A stretch of 64,000 bases of DNA from Psychrobacter sp. JB385 (GCF_900163785.1 NZ_FUKN01000010.1:1-64000), one strand, 5' to 3'; shown: positions 55,146 to 64,000, counted from the stretch's first letter. Translations and numbers: made by a program. The notes: a model not told the origin generated them from the letters alone.

Positions 55146-56384
55146 ATGGATACGACCGTAGACAATGTCGATGCTGTAGGCGCACAAAGAAATAGACCGA
55201 GTGGTTTTAGATACTGGTTACCTGCCATTGTATTGATGGTAACAGTGATCTTGGCATTTTTTGACAAGATTAGTATCGCTGTTCTTTTCTCAGACCCCGC
55301 TTTTTTGTCTGACTTTGGCATTGCAGGGGACAAAACCAAACTGGGCTGGTTGATGAGTATTTTCTTATTAGCCTATGGTCTCTCATCTGTTTTTCTTAGC
55401 TTTGTAGGTGATATTTTTGGGCCAAAAAAGATACTGCTGTGTGGTATTGCCAGTTGGGGGGTGTTGATGCTCCTGATGGGGTTGACCAATAGCTTTTACA
55501 TGCTTTTGTTTTATCGTGTGTTGCTTGGTATTGCTGAAGGACCGTTACTGGCGCTTTGCTACAGCATTGTTAAGCAAAATTATACGGAATCCGAGCAGGC
55601 ACGTGCGTCTACTTTATTCTTATTGGGTACACCGCTGGGTGCGGCACTTGGGTTCCCGCTGACCGCGCTTATTCTACAAAACTACCACTGGGAAGCCACT
55701 TTCTTCTTCATGTCGTTCATCACCATATTCCTATTCATCCTCGTATTCTTTGGCTTAAAGGGTATTACGTATGTGAAAGCGAATAGAAAGAGTGTTGACC
55801 ATAAAACGAACTTCACAACACTGTTAAGTAGTAAGCCATTTTGGTTGGTTACCTTCTTTAATGTCGGAACATTGGCCTACCTATGGGGTTTAAACAGCTG
55901 GATACCGACTTACCTAATAGAAGCAAAAGGTTTTGATTTAAAGCAGTTTGGCAGCTTATCTATGATTCCATTCTTAGCCATGCTTATTGGCGAAATCATT
56001 GGTGCATTTAACTCAGACAGGTTTCCAAATAAGAGAGCGTTACAAGTCTTTGGCGGTTTGTTTGGCGCTGGTGTCACCATGTTCTTATTAATTTATCAAC
56101 AAAGTGTGGTGAATGTTCTCATCTTCATGTCTGCCAGTGCTTTTTTATGGGGCTTCAATGTTTCAGCGATTTTCGCTTTGCTTGCTAACACGACTGCAAA
56201 AGAAGTGGCGACAACAGCAGGCGGCATCTTTAATGGATTTGGGAATTTCGGTAGTGCCTTAGCACCCGTTATCATCGGCTATATTGTTGTTTATACAGGT
56301 AATATTGACTACGGAATTATGTTCTTAGCAGGTGTGGCTATCGTATCGTCTTTCTTCTTATTGCCACTACTTAAGAAATACTAG
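55146..56384 (+). CDS. MFS transporter (anion:cation symporter type)
   Basis: 412 residues from ATG 55146 (AAGGA eight bases upstream; ATG 55137 overlaps that site). About 12 helices; start helix has F-F-D-K-I-S-I-A-V-L-F, and G-D-I-F-G-P-K-K lies between helices 2 and 3, as in ACS-family carriers of organic anions. It probably imports the substrate of this operon. It differs from benK in sequence and motif. Confidence 0.85.
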   Translation: MDTTVDNVDAVGAQRNRPSGFRYWLPAIVLMVTVILAFFDKISIAVLFSDPAFLSDFGIAGDKTKLGWLMSIFLLAYGLSSVFLSFVGDIFGPKKILLCGIASWGVLMLLMGLTNSFYMLLFYRVLLGIAEGPLLALCYSIVKQNYTESEQARASTLFLLGTPLGAALGFPLTALILQNYHWEATFFFMSFITIFLFILVFFGLKGITYVKANRKSVDHKTNFTTLLSSKPFWLVTFFNVGTLAYLWGLNSWIPTYLIEAKGFDLKQFGSLSMIPFLAMLIGEIIGAFNSDRFPNKRALQVFGGLFGAGVTMFLLIYQQSVVNVLIFMSASAFLWGFNVSAIFALLANTTAKEVATTAGGIFNGFGNFGSALAPVIIGYIVVYTGNIDYGIMFLAGVAIVSSFFLLPLLKKY

Positions 56385-56468
56385 GTTTAAAAAGAAAGAG
56401 CGTAAACAGCACAAAATTTTGTTAAATCAACCGATTAAATAGTGAGTGAAACCACAAGGAGTGCAGTT

Positions 56469-56990
56469 ATGAATACTAAAAACACTGAAACTTGGAAAAG
56501 ACCAGAAGGCAGTACGTTAAAAGATTGGATATCAACCCGTGTTGCAAGATTTGAAAATCGCGAATATGACTTTAGCGCACTGAAGTTTCAAGCAGATTTT
56601 GATCCTAAATACAGACGCGCTCAAATGCGCTATATGGGAACAGGGGCGACCGGTATTTCTGGAGATAGCAATACGGTGCCAGCTGAAAACTTTACCTTTT
56701 CGACAATGCTCCTGCCAGCAGGATGTGAAGGCCCGCCACATGTGCACACCGATGCTGAAGAGGTTTTCTTTATGCTGCGCGGCTCTATTGAGTTGACGGT
56801 AGAAGAGAACGGTGAAGAAACCTCTTTGGTTTTGAATTACAGAGATTTGATCTCAATACCGCCCAATGTCTATCGAGGGCTTCGCAATCATACGCAAGAA
56901 GATGCGCTGATGTGCGTCATGATTGGTAACCCAAAACCTGTCATACCCACGTATCCAGAGGACCATCCGTTGTCTAAGATTAAACGTTAG
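56469..56990 (+). CDS. Cupin-domain protein
   Basis: 173 residues from ATG 56469, which has AAGGAG eight bases upstream; a frame start at 56442 is not supported. Cupin motif 1 G-x-x-x-H-V-H-x3-E-E-V-F-F-M-L-x-G (~residues 92-112) has the metal-binding His-His-Glu set; motif 2 is reduced (I-P-P-N-V-Y-R). It could be a metal-dependent dioxygenase, isomerase or binding protein in the pathway. Confidence 0.75.
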   Translation: MNTKNTETWKRPEGSTLKDWISTRVARFENREYDFSALKFQADFDPKYRRAQMRYMGTGATGISGDSNTVPAENFTFSTMLLPAGCEGPPHVHTDAEEVFFMLRGSIELTVEENGEETSLVLNYRDLISIPPNVYRGLRNHTQEDALMCVMIGNPKPVIPTYPEDHPLSKIKR

Positions 56991-57069
56991 AACTTGCGAA
57001 CACGTCTTTGCTTCATCGACGGCTTTGAGCTGAACCTGCTCTGATTTTTGGATACATAAAGGAATCTGT

Positions 57070-57879
57070 ATGAAAAATTTTGACAAGGAATATGATCCCA
57101 TCAGTCGTATTGAGTTTATTCAAAATGATGGGCTAGGTAAGGAGACGATTGTCTTGTTACACGGTATCAGCTCAGGTTCTGATTCTTGGTCAAACCAAAT
57201 AGATGCCTTGGCAGCTAATGCGTCTGTTTTAGCGTGGAATGCGCCTGGATATGGCAACAGTAAGCAAATCGAACCAGATATGCCTACTGCGCTTGATTAC
57301 AGCCAGCGTCTATTGGCGCTGCTCGAATCAAAAAATATCGATCGTATCTATCTTGTAGGGCATTCCTTAGGTGCGCTTATCGCTGCGGGTTTTGCCTCCA
57401 AATATCCGACAAAGGTAAGCAAGCTAATCTTGGTCAATCCTGCTCAAGGCTACGGAGAGTTTGAGCAAGCAAAGCAGGATGAGGTTGCCAAGATGCGTCC
57501 AAAGCTGCTGCAAGAATTGGGCGGCGCAGAGATGGCAAGGCAACGGAGTAGCGCTTTATTATTCGACGCCAGTGATGACAAGGTCGCGCTGCTCGAGAAA
57601 ATAATGGAACGCATTACGATAGAAGGGTTTGAAAAATCATCACGGCTATTGGCCCATGACAGTATTCACTATTATCTAGCAACGATAGACAAACCTGTCG
57701 ACTTAATCTATGGCACTGAGGATGGTATCACCACGCCCAAGATTATGTTTGAGATTGCAGCGCGGCATCAAAATATCTCGTTGCATGCTATCGATGCCGC
57801 CAGTCATTTATCGTATTTGGATCAGCCAGCGCGTTTTAACCAAGTCCTTTTATCAATCATTCAAGGTGATGATTTATGA
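57070..57879 (+). CDS. Alpha/beta hydrolase, possible C-C bond (meta-cleavage product) hydrolase
   Basis: 269 residues. H-G-I-S-S-G-S-D-S-W oxyanion part (~31-40), nucleophile S99 in G-H-S-L-G, acid in Y-G-T-E-D-G, His in A-S-H-L-S-Y near 249. Its size fits BphD/MhpC/HsaD hydrolases that act after extradiol enzymes, but esterase or lactonase roles are equally possible by sequence. It overlaps the next gene by four bases (ATGA). Confidence 0.8.
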   Translation: MKNFDKEYDPISRIEFIQNDGLGKETIVLLHGISSGSDSWSNQIDALAANASVLAWNAPGYGNSKQIEPDMPTALDYSQRLLALLESKNIDRIYLVGHSLGALIAAGFASKYPTKVSKLILVNPAQGYGEFEQAKQDEVAKMRPKLLQELGGAEMARQRSSALLFDASDDKVALLEKIMERITIEGFEKSSRLLAHDSIHYYLATIDKPVDLIYGTEDGITTPKIMFEIAARHQNISLHAIDAASHLSYLDQPARFNQVLLSIIQGDDL

Positions 57880-58670
57880 GTTTTAAAGTAAGAGATAAGG
57901 TAGTCATCATCACTGGTGGCTCCTCTGGTATAGGACTTGAATTGGTCAAGTTATTCCTAGCAGAAGGTGCCAAAGTCGCTTGGTGTGGTAGAAACCAAGA
58001 AAAGCTCCAATCAACCTTTGACGCATTGAGTGCAGAATACGATGCAAACCAGATGTTCATTCATCACTGTGACGTGCTTAATAAACAGCAAGTAGCAGAT
58101 TATGTCGCGTTAGTGATCGAAAAGTTTGGCGCAATTGACATGCTTGTGAATAACGCCGGACAAGGTAAGGTGGCAGATTTTTTTGCCACCGAAGAGCAAG
58201 ACTGGGTCGATGAGCTTAAATTAAAGGTTTTTAGCGTCGTGAATATGGTTAATGCGACGTTACCACATTTAAAACAGTCTGATATTGCGTCGATAACCAA
58301 TGTGAACTCTTTACTGGGTCTAAAGCCAGAAACGCACATGGTCGCAACATCAGTCGCCAGAGCAGGCTTATTGAATCTAAGTAAAAATCTCGCTAATGAG
58401 CTGGTCAAAGAAAACATTAGAGTTAATTCTATATTGATTGGGTTGGTGGAGTCTGGACAGTGGCGCAGACGTTTTGAGGAACGGTCGGACCAAAGCAAAA
58501 ACTGGCAAGAATGGACGGCCCATGTCGCTGCCAAAAAGCAGATTCCACTTGGTCGTCTAGGCAAGCCAGAGGAAGCAGCTTACGCACTTCTGTTTTTGGC
58601 ATCGCCATTATCCTCTTATACCACAGGCTCAGTGGTTGACGTATCTGGTGGCTTGAGCAAAGAAATATAA
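57876..58670 (+). CDS. Atypical SDR lacking the usual Tyr-x3-Lys
   Basis: 264 residues. The cofactor loop T-G-G-S-S-G-I-G (13-20) and N-N-A-G (92-95) are normal, with a Ser at 145, but where Tyr-x3-Lys should be there is T158-S-V-A-R162 (context M-V-A-T-S-V-A-R-A-G). A divergent SDR group with an A-T-S-x-A-R-A-G segment is known, so this is a subfamily trait rather than a mutation. Catalysis must differ or be lost. Its start overlaps the hydrolase stop. Confidence 0.8.
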   Translation: MSFKVRDKVVIITGGSSGIGLELVKLFLAEGAKVAWCGRNQEKLQSTFDALSAEYDANQMFIHHCDVLNKQQVADYVALVIEKFGAIDMLVNNAGQGKVADFFATEEQDWVDELKLKVFSVVNMVNATLPHLKQSDIASITNVNSLLGLKPETHMVATSVARAGLLNLSKNLANELVKENIRVNSILIGLVESGQWRRRFEERSDQSKNWQEWTAHVAAKKQIPLGRLGKPEEAAYALLFLASPLSSYTTGSVVDVSGGLSKEI

Positions 58671-58692
58671 AAGATATAAATAGGAGTAAGGC

Positions 58693-59484
58693 ATGAAAAG
58701 TGTGATGTTCATAGGTTACGGATCAATGGCAAAAAAAGTACATGAGATGCTGCCTGAAAATATCGTTTTATCAACGGTAGTTGCCAGTCCTAAAAGTGTA
58801 GACAGTATCAAGGCAGAGATAGGCGACTCTATCGAGGTGATTACTTCTGTCGATGATTTAACCAACATGCCTGATTTGGCCATTGAGATGTCAGGACAAA
58901 ATGGACTCAAAGAACACGCCATCAAAATCTTGGAAAAATGTATCCCGCTTGGCATTGTCTCCGTCGGTGCGTTTACCGATGAAACGTTTGCCGTAGCACT
59001 TGCTGATACCGCACAAAGAAACGGGGTGAAAATCCATATCTTAGCGGGTGCCGTGGCTGGCATTGATGGTATCAATGCGGCAAGTTTGGCAGGACTGGGT
59101 CGTGTGGTTTATCAAGGCAGAAAGCAGCCCGACAGCTGGAAGGGCAGTCATGCTGATCAGCTTATCGACTACGATCATTTAAAAGAAGCAACGGTCTTCT
59201 TTACAGGCACTGCGAGAGAAGCGGCGGCTTTATTCCCAGCCAATTCAAATGTTGCTGCCACCATCGCGCTGGCAGGTGTTGGTCTTGATAATACAACGGT
59301 AGAGTTAATTGCTGATCCAGCACTTGAACACAACATTCATCATATCACCGCTGAAGGCGTATTCGGCAAGCTTGAGATTAGTATGACGGGATTACCCTTA
59401 ACCGAAAACCCCAAAACCTCAAGTTTAGCAGCCTTTAGTGCTTTGAGGTTGTGCTGTCAGATTGACCAAACCTTACAAATATAA
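58693..59484 (+). CDS. L-aspartate dehydrogenase-like (NadX family) protein
   Basis: 263 residues. N-terminal Rossmann motif G-Y-G-S-M-A (8-13); family motifs G-A-V-A-G-I-D-G-I (~119-127), F-T-G-T-A-R-E-A-A (170-178), N-S-N-V-A-A-T-I-A-L-A-G (184-195) and N-I-H-H-I (214-218) with the catalytic His. True family members oxidise L-aspartate to iminosuccinate with NAD(P). What an amino-acid dehydrogenase does in a ring-cleavage operon is unknown; it may act on a related amino or oxo acid. Confidence 0.87.
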   Translation: MKSVMFIGYGSMAKKVHEMLPENIVLSTVVASPKSVDSIKAEIGDSIEVITSVDDLTNMPDLAIEMSGQNGLKEHAIKILEKCIPLGIVSVGAFTDETFAVALADTAQRNGVKIHILAGAVAGIDGINAASLAGLGRVVYQGRKQPDSWKGSHADQLIDYDHLKEATVFFTGTAREAAALFPANSNVAATIALAGVGLDNTTVELIADPALEHNIHHITAEGVFGKLEISMTGLPLTENPKTSSLAAFSALRLCCQIDQTLQI

Positions 59485-59508
59485 AGCGCCATTAACGTGA
59501 GAAATCCT

Positions 59509-60978
59509 ATGAAAAAAATATTTATTGCAGGTAAGTGGAAGCTTGGTGGTGGCAAACCGACAAAAAGCTATTATCCAGCCGATCATTCAGAAAATGCGGA
59601 AATATCAACTGCAAGTTTGGATGATGTCAATGAAGCGGTTTTAGCGGCTGATGCTGCTTGGAGGCACTCAAACTGGCGCGACACGCTACCGTCAGAAAAA
59701 GCTGCGATTTTATTTAAAGTGGCGCACCTATTAGAAGATAAAAAGATATTTTTAGCCAAAATACAAACCCGAGATAACGGTAAGCCAATCTCCGAAACCA
59801 TGGGTTTGGTAAATAGTGCGATCGCCACGACCCGCTATATCGCAAGCTGCCTTGAAACCTTAGACAACGAGCTGACCAATCAGCGCATCAAGTCTGTCTT
59901 GACGTTCACCACTTATGAGCCGTTAGGGGTAATTGCCGCGATCACACCATGGAACTCTCCAATTGCATCAGAAATACAAAAAATTATACCTGCACTGGCA
60001 GGGGGCAATGCCGTTATCTTGAAACCAGCGGAAGCAACCTCTCTTATCGCCCTTGAGCTGGCGACGATATTTGAAGAGGCTGGTTTGCCAGCAGGCTTAT
60101 TTAGTGTATTGACAGGTAAAGGCTCTGTGATCGGTGAGGCGATTGTCAAACATCCGCTGGTACAAAAAATCTCTTTTACTGGTAGTACCAGTACGGGTAG
60201 ACATCTAGCACATGTGGCGGCCGAAAAGCTTATTTCTACGTCCTTAGAGCTGGGTGGCAAATCTCCTACGATTGTCTTTGAAGATGCCAATATTGATATC
60301 GCCGTAAACGGTGTGATTTATGGCATTTTTAGCTCATCGGGACAAGCTTGTATTGCAGGTTCAAGACTGTTTATTCACCAAAGTATTTACGATAAGTTTT
60401 TAGATGCTTTGATTGCAAAAACCAAGAAAATCATCGTGGGCAATCCAGAGGCGTCCAACACACAAATGGGACCTTTAGTCAGCGAAGCGCATCTTAAAAC
60501 GGTTGATGATTACGTCAAAATGGCTCAAGAAGAAGGCGGTAATGTTGTGACTGGCGGCTACAGACTCACTGGCGAATACTTTGACAAAGGCTCTTACTAC
60601 GCGCCAACCATTATTACTGATCTGACCAACAACGCCCAAGTTTGCCAAGAAGAGATATTTGGTCCCGTGCTGGTTGTGATGCAATTCAGTGATGAAGAGG
60701 CACTGGTGGCTGAGGCGAATCAGAGTGTCTATGGTCTTGCCGCTGGTATATGGACAGAGGATTACCGTAAAGCGCTCAATATGGCAAAACGTCTTGAAGC
60801 TGGAACGATATGGATCAACACCTACAAGAAATTCTCTATTGCTACGCCTTTTAGTGGACACAAAGAAAGTGGCGTCGGTAAAGAAAAAGGACGCCTGGGT
60901 ATTTTGGATTATATGCAAACAAAAAGCATATTTTTGAACCTTGATGACACGCCAAATCCGTGGTGCGAAACCAAATAG
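59509..60978 (+). CDS. Aldehyde dehydrogenase
   Basis: 489 residues from ATG 59509 (a GTG at 59497 is an alternative). Full-length NAD(P)-dependent ALDH: W-N-S-P near 150, catalytic Glu in L-E-L-G-G-K-S-P (~residue 250), nucleophile Cys in S-G-Q-A-C-I-A-G-S (~285) and E-I-F-G-P-V. It oxidises an aldehyde intermediate to the acid, such as a semialdehyde left after ring cleavage or decarboxylation by the TPP enzyme that follows. Confidence 0.92.
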   Translation: MKKIFIAGKWKLGGGKPTKSYYPADHSENAEISTASLDDVNEAVLAADAAWRHSNWRDTLPSEKAAILFKVAHLLEDKKIFLAKIQTRDNGKPISETMGLVNSAIATTRYIASCLETLDNELTNQRIKSVLTFTTYEPLGVIAAITPWNSPIASEIQKIIPALAGGNAVILKPAEATSLIALELATIFEEAGLPAGLFSVLTGKGSVIGEAIVKHPLVQKISFTGSTSTGRHLAHVAAEKLISTSLELGGKSPTIVFEDANIDIAVNGVIYGIFSSSGQACIAGSRLFIHQSIYDKFLDALIAKTKKIIVGNPEASNTQMGPLVSEAHLKTVDDYVKMAQEEGGNVVTGGYRLTGEYFDKGSYYAPTIITDLTNNAQVCQEEIFGPVLVVMQFSDEEALVAEANQSVYGLAAGIWTEDYRKALNMAKRLEAGTIWINTYKKFSIATPFSGHKESGVGKEKGRLGILDYMQTKSIFLNLDDTPNPWCETK

Positions 60979-61079
60979 CCACGTATTAAATAGCGATGTA
61001 TCAAAAACCATGTACCAGAAAACCATGTTTAACATTCTTATTAAGCAATCAGATGATACCTATAGACAGGGATGAGATT

Positions 61080-62744
61080 ATGACAACCACGAAGACAAAC
61101 GGCATAAAAACGACAGTGACTGTTGGTGAATTAGTAGCCAGAGTCTTAGAAGAGCATGGTGTAAGCGATGTTTTTGGCTTGATTTCTATTCACAACCTAC
61201 CGATTGCCGATGCCATTGGTCGAAGGAATAAAATCAGATTTATCTGCTCACGCGGAGAAGCAGGCTGCGTCAATATGGCAGATGCGTATTCTCGATTCAA
61301 AGGATTGGGCGTGGCCATCACCAGTACGGGTGCAGGGTCAGGGAATGCCATTGGTTCTTTGGTTGAAGCCTGTAACGCGGGTAGCCCAGTGATTCATATT
61401 ACAGGACAAGTCGAAAAAGAATACTTAGATCGTGATGCCAGTTTCATTCATGAAGCGGCTGATCAGCTTGGTTACTTAAAAGCCAGTAGCAAAGCGGCTT
61501 TTAGAATTTTGAGTCCTGAGCATGCAGTTGGCATGGTGAGAGAGGCGATTCGGATAGCGACGACTGTACCCAAAGGCCCCGTCAGTATTGAAATACCGAT
61601 TGATGTACAAGCGACAACCATTGAGCTGCCGACTGAATTGTCGTATGTCGGTGCTATGCAATTACCTGATGCTCCTAAGCACGCTGTGGATTTTGTGGTT
61701 GAACAAATTAAATCTGCCAAAAACCCTATTTTATGGATAGGCGGAGGCTGTATCGAAGCGAGCGCTGAGATCAAAAAATTGGCTGATATGGGCATACCTG
61801 TGGTGTCTTCCACTCATGCACGCGGTGTCTTGGCCGATACGCACCCAAGAAGTTTAAATGCGTTTCATAATTCATCCGCAGTCGAAGCGCTCATCACAGA
61901 GAGTGATGCTTGCATCGTTATTGGCTCTCGCTTACGTAGTAATGAGACAAAAACCTACTCACTAAAATTCCCAGACAACCTGATACAGATCGATGCAAGC
62001 CCAATGGCGCAGCAAAGAAATTACTTAGTCAAACACTTCTTTTGTGCTGAAGCAAAATCCTTTTTACAACGCGTGATTCAGCAGTTAGGGGACACTGATA
62101 AAACCGATAGCGACTATGATCAGCGGATCAAAGCGGCTAAAGATTTTGCCATTGATGCACTAGAGACTCAATTAGGACCATATGCAGATTTGTGCTACTT
62201 ACTGCGTAAAGCATTGCCAGAAGACGGCATCTTGGTAAGAGATATTACAATGTCGGGTAGCACGTGGGGCAGTCGATTGTTCCCAGTCAATAAGCCATTA
62301 CAGAACATTCATTCTTTGGCAGGCGCGATTGGCCTTGGTCTATCACATGGGATTGGTACAGCCATCGCCAATCCAGATAAAAAAACAGTGGCACTGGTCG
62401 GTGACGGTGGTTTGATGCTTGGCGTGGGCGAGATTGCCACAGCCATCCAAGAGAACGCCAATATGATTTTACTGGTGATGAACGATGGTGGTTATGGCGT
62501 CATGCGCGGTATTCAAAAGGAGTACTTTGATGGCAGACAATACTATAACGAGCTGCACACGCCCTCTTTTGTTGCACTTGGCGAAGCAATGGGCTGCAAA
62601 TCTTTCAAAGCCGATTCTTTAGAAGAGTTTGATATCAAGATTAATGAGGCTATGAAACAAGACGGTATGTGTCTGGTTGAGGTCAATATGAACGCGATTG
62701 GTCCGCTCAAGTTTGCAGGGCCACCACAAAAGAAATTGTACTAA
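61080..62744 (+). CDS. Thiamine-diphosphate enzyme (decarboxylase/acetolactate-synthase-like)
   Basis: 554 residues from ATG 61080; the open frame begins at 60996 but the earlier Met codons lack a ribosome site. Domains: N-terminal Pyr domain with the catalytic Glu in S-R-G-E-A-G (~residue 58), central domain, and PP domain with G-D-G-G-L-M-L ... N-D-G-G-Y-G for Mg-TPP binding. Relatives decarboxylate 2-oxo acids (benzoylformate, oxalyl-CoA) or join two. With the ALDH gene just upstream it could take a 2-oxo acid to an aldehyde and then to an acid. Confidence 0.88.
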   Translation: MTTTKTNGIKTTVTVGELVARVLEEHGVSDVFGLISIHNLPIADAIGRRNKIRFICSRGEAGCVNMADAYSRFKGLGVAITSTGAGSGNAIGSLVEACNAGSPVIHITGQVEKEYLDRDASFIHEAADQLGYLKASSKAAFRILSPEHAVGMVREAIRIATTVPKGPVSIEIPIDVQATTIELPTELSYVGAMQLPDAPKHAVDFVVEQIKSAKNPILWIGGGCIEASAEIKKLADMGIPVVSSTHARGVLADTHPRSLNAFHNSSAVEALITESDACIVIGSRLRSNETKTYSLKFPDNLIQIDASPMAQQRNYLVKHFFCAEAKSFLQRVIQQLGDTDKTDSDYDQRIKAAKDFAIDALETQLGPYADLCYLLRKALPEDGILVRDITMSGSTWGSRLFPVNKPLQNIHSLAGAIGLGLSHGIGTAIANPDKKTVALVGDGGLMLGVGEIATAIQENANMILLVMNDGGYGVMRGIQKEYFDGRQYYNELHTPSFVALGEAMGCKSFKADSLEEFDIKINEAMKQDGMCLVEVNMNAIGPLKFAGPPQKKLY

Positions 62745-62805
62745 GCATTGATATCGGTTGGTTTTATAAAAAGGATTTTTACTCCCAAGATAATAGGAAT
62801 GTGTC

Positions 62806-64000
62806 ATGACCAAACTAATTTTCAAATCATTAATAGTGTTAGCGCCAGTGTTATGGCTACCGGCCATTACTAGCGCTCAGGCCAAAGTCCTTGAACTCAA
62901 AAGCGAGGACGGCAGCAAAGAACTAAATGTTGGGGGCGTCATTCGATTCAACCAGCGTTATCAGAGCTGGGGTGACGATAAGTACAACTCTGGCTTAGGT
63001 GATCCTGATTTTGATATTTTTCGCTTGGATGTGGACGGAAAATACGACGATTTTTATTTAAATAGTAGTTATATCTTTCAAGACGATGATAAAACCTCAA
63101 TCGAGAAGGCGTACGTGGGTTACAACGTTGATGAACAAAATAGCATTGAGGCAGGTTTGGTGTATAAGCCTTTTGCGATTTATCCTTATCCGCAAAATGG
63201 CTGGACCTATCATCTGCCTTTCTTTTTGGGTTACGGCAACAATATTGCCCCAGGTGTAAATCTAAATCATGAAAGCAAAGATTGGGATATAAAGCTTGGA
63301 TATTATCCTGAAATGTTGGCAGAAGATTTACGGTATTCGCCTGAAAGCGGCGCTTATAGTGAATTGGACAATACGTTTCCGTCTATGAGTAAATATGAGA
63401 ATGAGAAGAAAAACCAAGTCAATGCGCGTGTCGCTCGTAAGTTTGAAACGACATCAGGCAAGCAGGAGATCGGCTTATCAGGCGCTTATTCCCAATTAGA
63501 GAATGGTTTGACCAATGATGATGGCGACTATTACGCAGTTGGTCTTCACACTAATAATAATTTTGACAAGTTCAATGTGCAAAGCTCGCTTATCCATTAT
63601 GACTATGATGCCAAAAACCCGAGCGGTGTTGATGATAGTATGACGCTGATGGGGGCAAACGGATTAACGCCAGCCTATTTTATTGCCTCAGAAGGTACAG
63701 TGGGTAGTTTAAACTTAGCATATACAATCCCAATGAAAGATATGGGTGCATTGAAAGCTGTCAAAGTATATAACGACTACAGTTATCTTAAAAAACATCA
63801 TGATGACTGGTCTGACTCACAAATGAACACCACAGGCTTGATGTTCATTGCACCGCCATTTTTGGTTTGGTTAGACCATACTTACGGCAAGAATTCTAAT
63901 ATCATTGGCGGTGCGACTAATAGCACAGGCTTTACGTCAACGACGTCTGAAAACAGTGATAAATGGCTGTCACGGGTCAACTTAAATGTTGGATTTAGTT
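62806..64000 (+). CDS. Outer-membrane porin, 3' end outside the window
   Basis: 398 codons to the right edge without a stop. ATG 62806 starts a signal peptide ending near S-A-Q-A (residue ~26). The mature part begins with G-G-V-I-R-F-N-Q-R-Y and continues as alternating, aromatic-rich strands (D-F-D-I-F-R-L-D-V-D-G-K-Y-D-D), with G-Y-Y-P-E-M, as in OprO/OprP-like or catabolic porins such as those beside aromatic-acid genes. It lies 61 bases after the TPP gene and is probably the uptake pore for the operon's substrate. Confidence 0.85.
   Translation, partial: MTKLIFKSLIVLAPVLWLPAITSAQAKVLELKSEDGSKELNVGGVIRFNQRYQSWGDDKYNSGLGDPDFDIFRLDVDGKYDDFYLNSSYIFQDDDKTSIEKAYVGYNVDEQNSIEAGLVYKPFAIYPYPQNGWTYHLPFFLGYGNNIAPGVNLNHESKDWDIKLGYYPEMLAEDLRYSPESGAYSELDNTFPSMSKYENEKKNQVNARVARKFETTSGKQEIGLSGAYSQLENGLTNDDGDYYAVGLHTNNNFDKFNVQSSLIHYDYDAKNPSGVDDSMTLMGANGLTPAYFIASEGTVGSLNLAYTIPMKDMGALKAVKVYNDYSYLKKHHDDWSDSQMNTTGLMFIAPPFLVWLDHTYGKNSNIIGGATNSTGFTSTTSENSDKWLSRVNLNVGFS

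Noticed and set aside
60475..61035. A 186-codon open frame on the minus strand over the ALDH 3' end
   Set aside because: Antisense to the ALDH gene, with no recognisable domain, and it runs into the start region of the TPP gene; shadow frame.

Overview
The window reads as the chromosome of a Moraxellaceae gamma-proteobacterium, most likely Psychrobacter. The reasons are moderate base composition, Acinetobacter-like ben/cat genes and operators, a Bap-type adhesin with its own type I secretion genes, and QseBC-like regulators. No rRNA, tRNA, CRISPR array, phage or insertion sequence was seen.

Layout. (1) 1-14021: the 3' part of a giant Ig-repeat/VCBS surface adhesin; an unusual 1381-residue protein joining a helical (alpha/alpha) region, a MurF-type ATP ligase and a complete S11 serine DD-peptidase; then tolC-, ABC- and hlyD-type secretion genes that probably export the adhesin. 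(2) 14110-22404: an iron-uptake block with a TolA/TonB-like membrane stub, a siderophore-interacting reductase, two TonB-dependent receptors and a PepSY membrane protein, with Fur-box-like sites before both receptors. (3) 22762-26633: cytochrome b561, a QseB/QseC-like two-component system and a VIT-family transporter. (4) 26668-31146: a four-gene operon (thermostable-hemolysin family protein, AMP-dependent ligase, TauD-like oxygenase, SDR) that looks like a small biosynthetic pathway. CTTAA-N6-CTTAA type boxes lie before both this operon and the two-component operon. (5) 31393-48640: a complete benzoate to catechol to beta-ketoadipate to succinyl-CoA/acetyl-CoA route (benK, benE, benABCD, catA, catB, catC, catIJ, pcaF, pcaD and a BenM/CatM regulator). 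A periplasmic M20 amidohydrolase and gdhA lie inside it. ATAC-N7-GTAT operators of the BenM/CatM type occur before benK and between catB and the regulator. (6) 48783-64000: an IclR regulator divergent from a 13-gene operon that runs off the window. The operon encodes a Rieske ferredoxin, a small HTH-like protein, a Rieske oxygenase alpha subunit, an SDR, an extradiol-type VOC dioxygenase, a ferredoxin reductase, an MFS carrier, a cupin, an alpha/beta hydrolase, an atypical SDR, an aspartate-dehydrogenase-like protein, an aldehyde dehydrogenase, a TPP enzyme and a porin.

How the genes work together. Region 5 is a well-understood catabolic pathway. Region 6 has the logic of a second aromatic pathway (ring dihydroxylation, rearomatisation, meta cleavage, C-C hydrolysis, oxidation/decarboxylation, plus uptake), but I cannot name its substrate; it is the best candidate for an undescribed catabolic system. 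The other two candidates are the ligase-peptidase fusion beside the adhesin/secretion genes and the hemolysin-family operon with QseB-like boxes.
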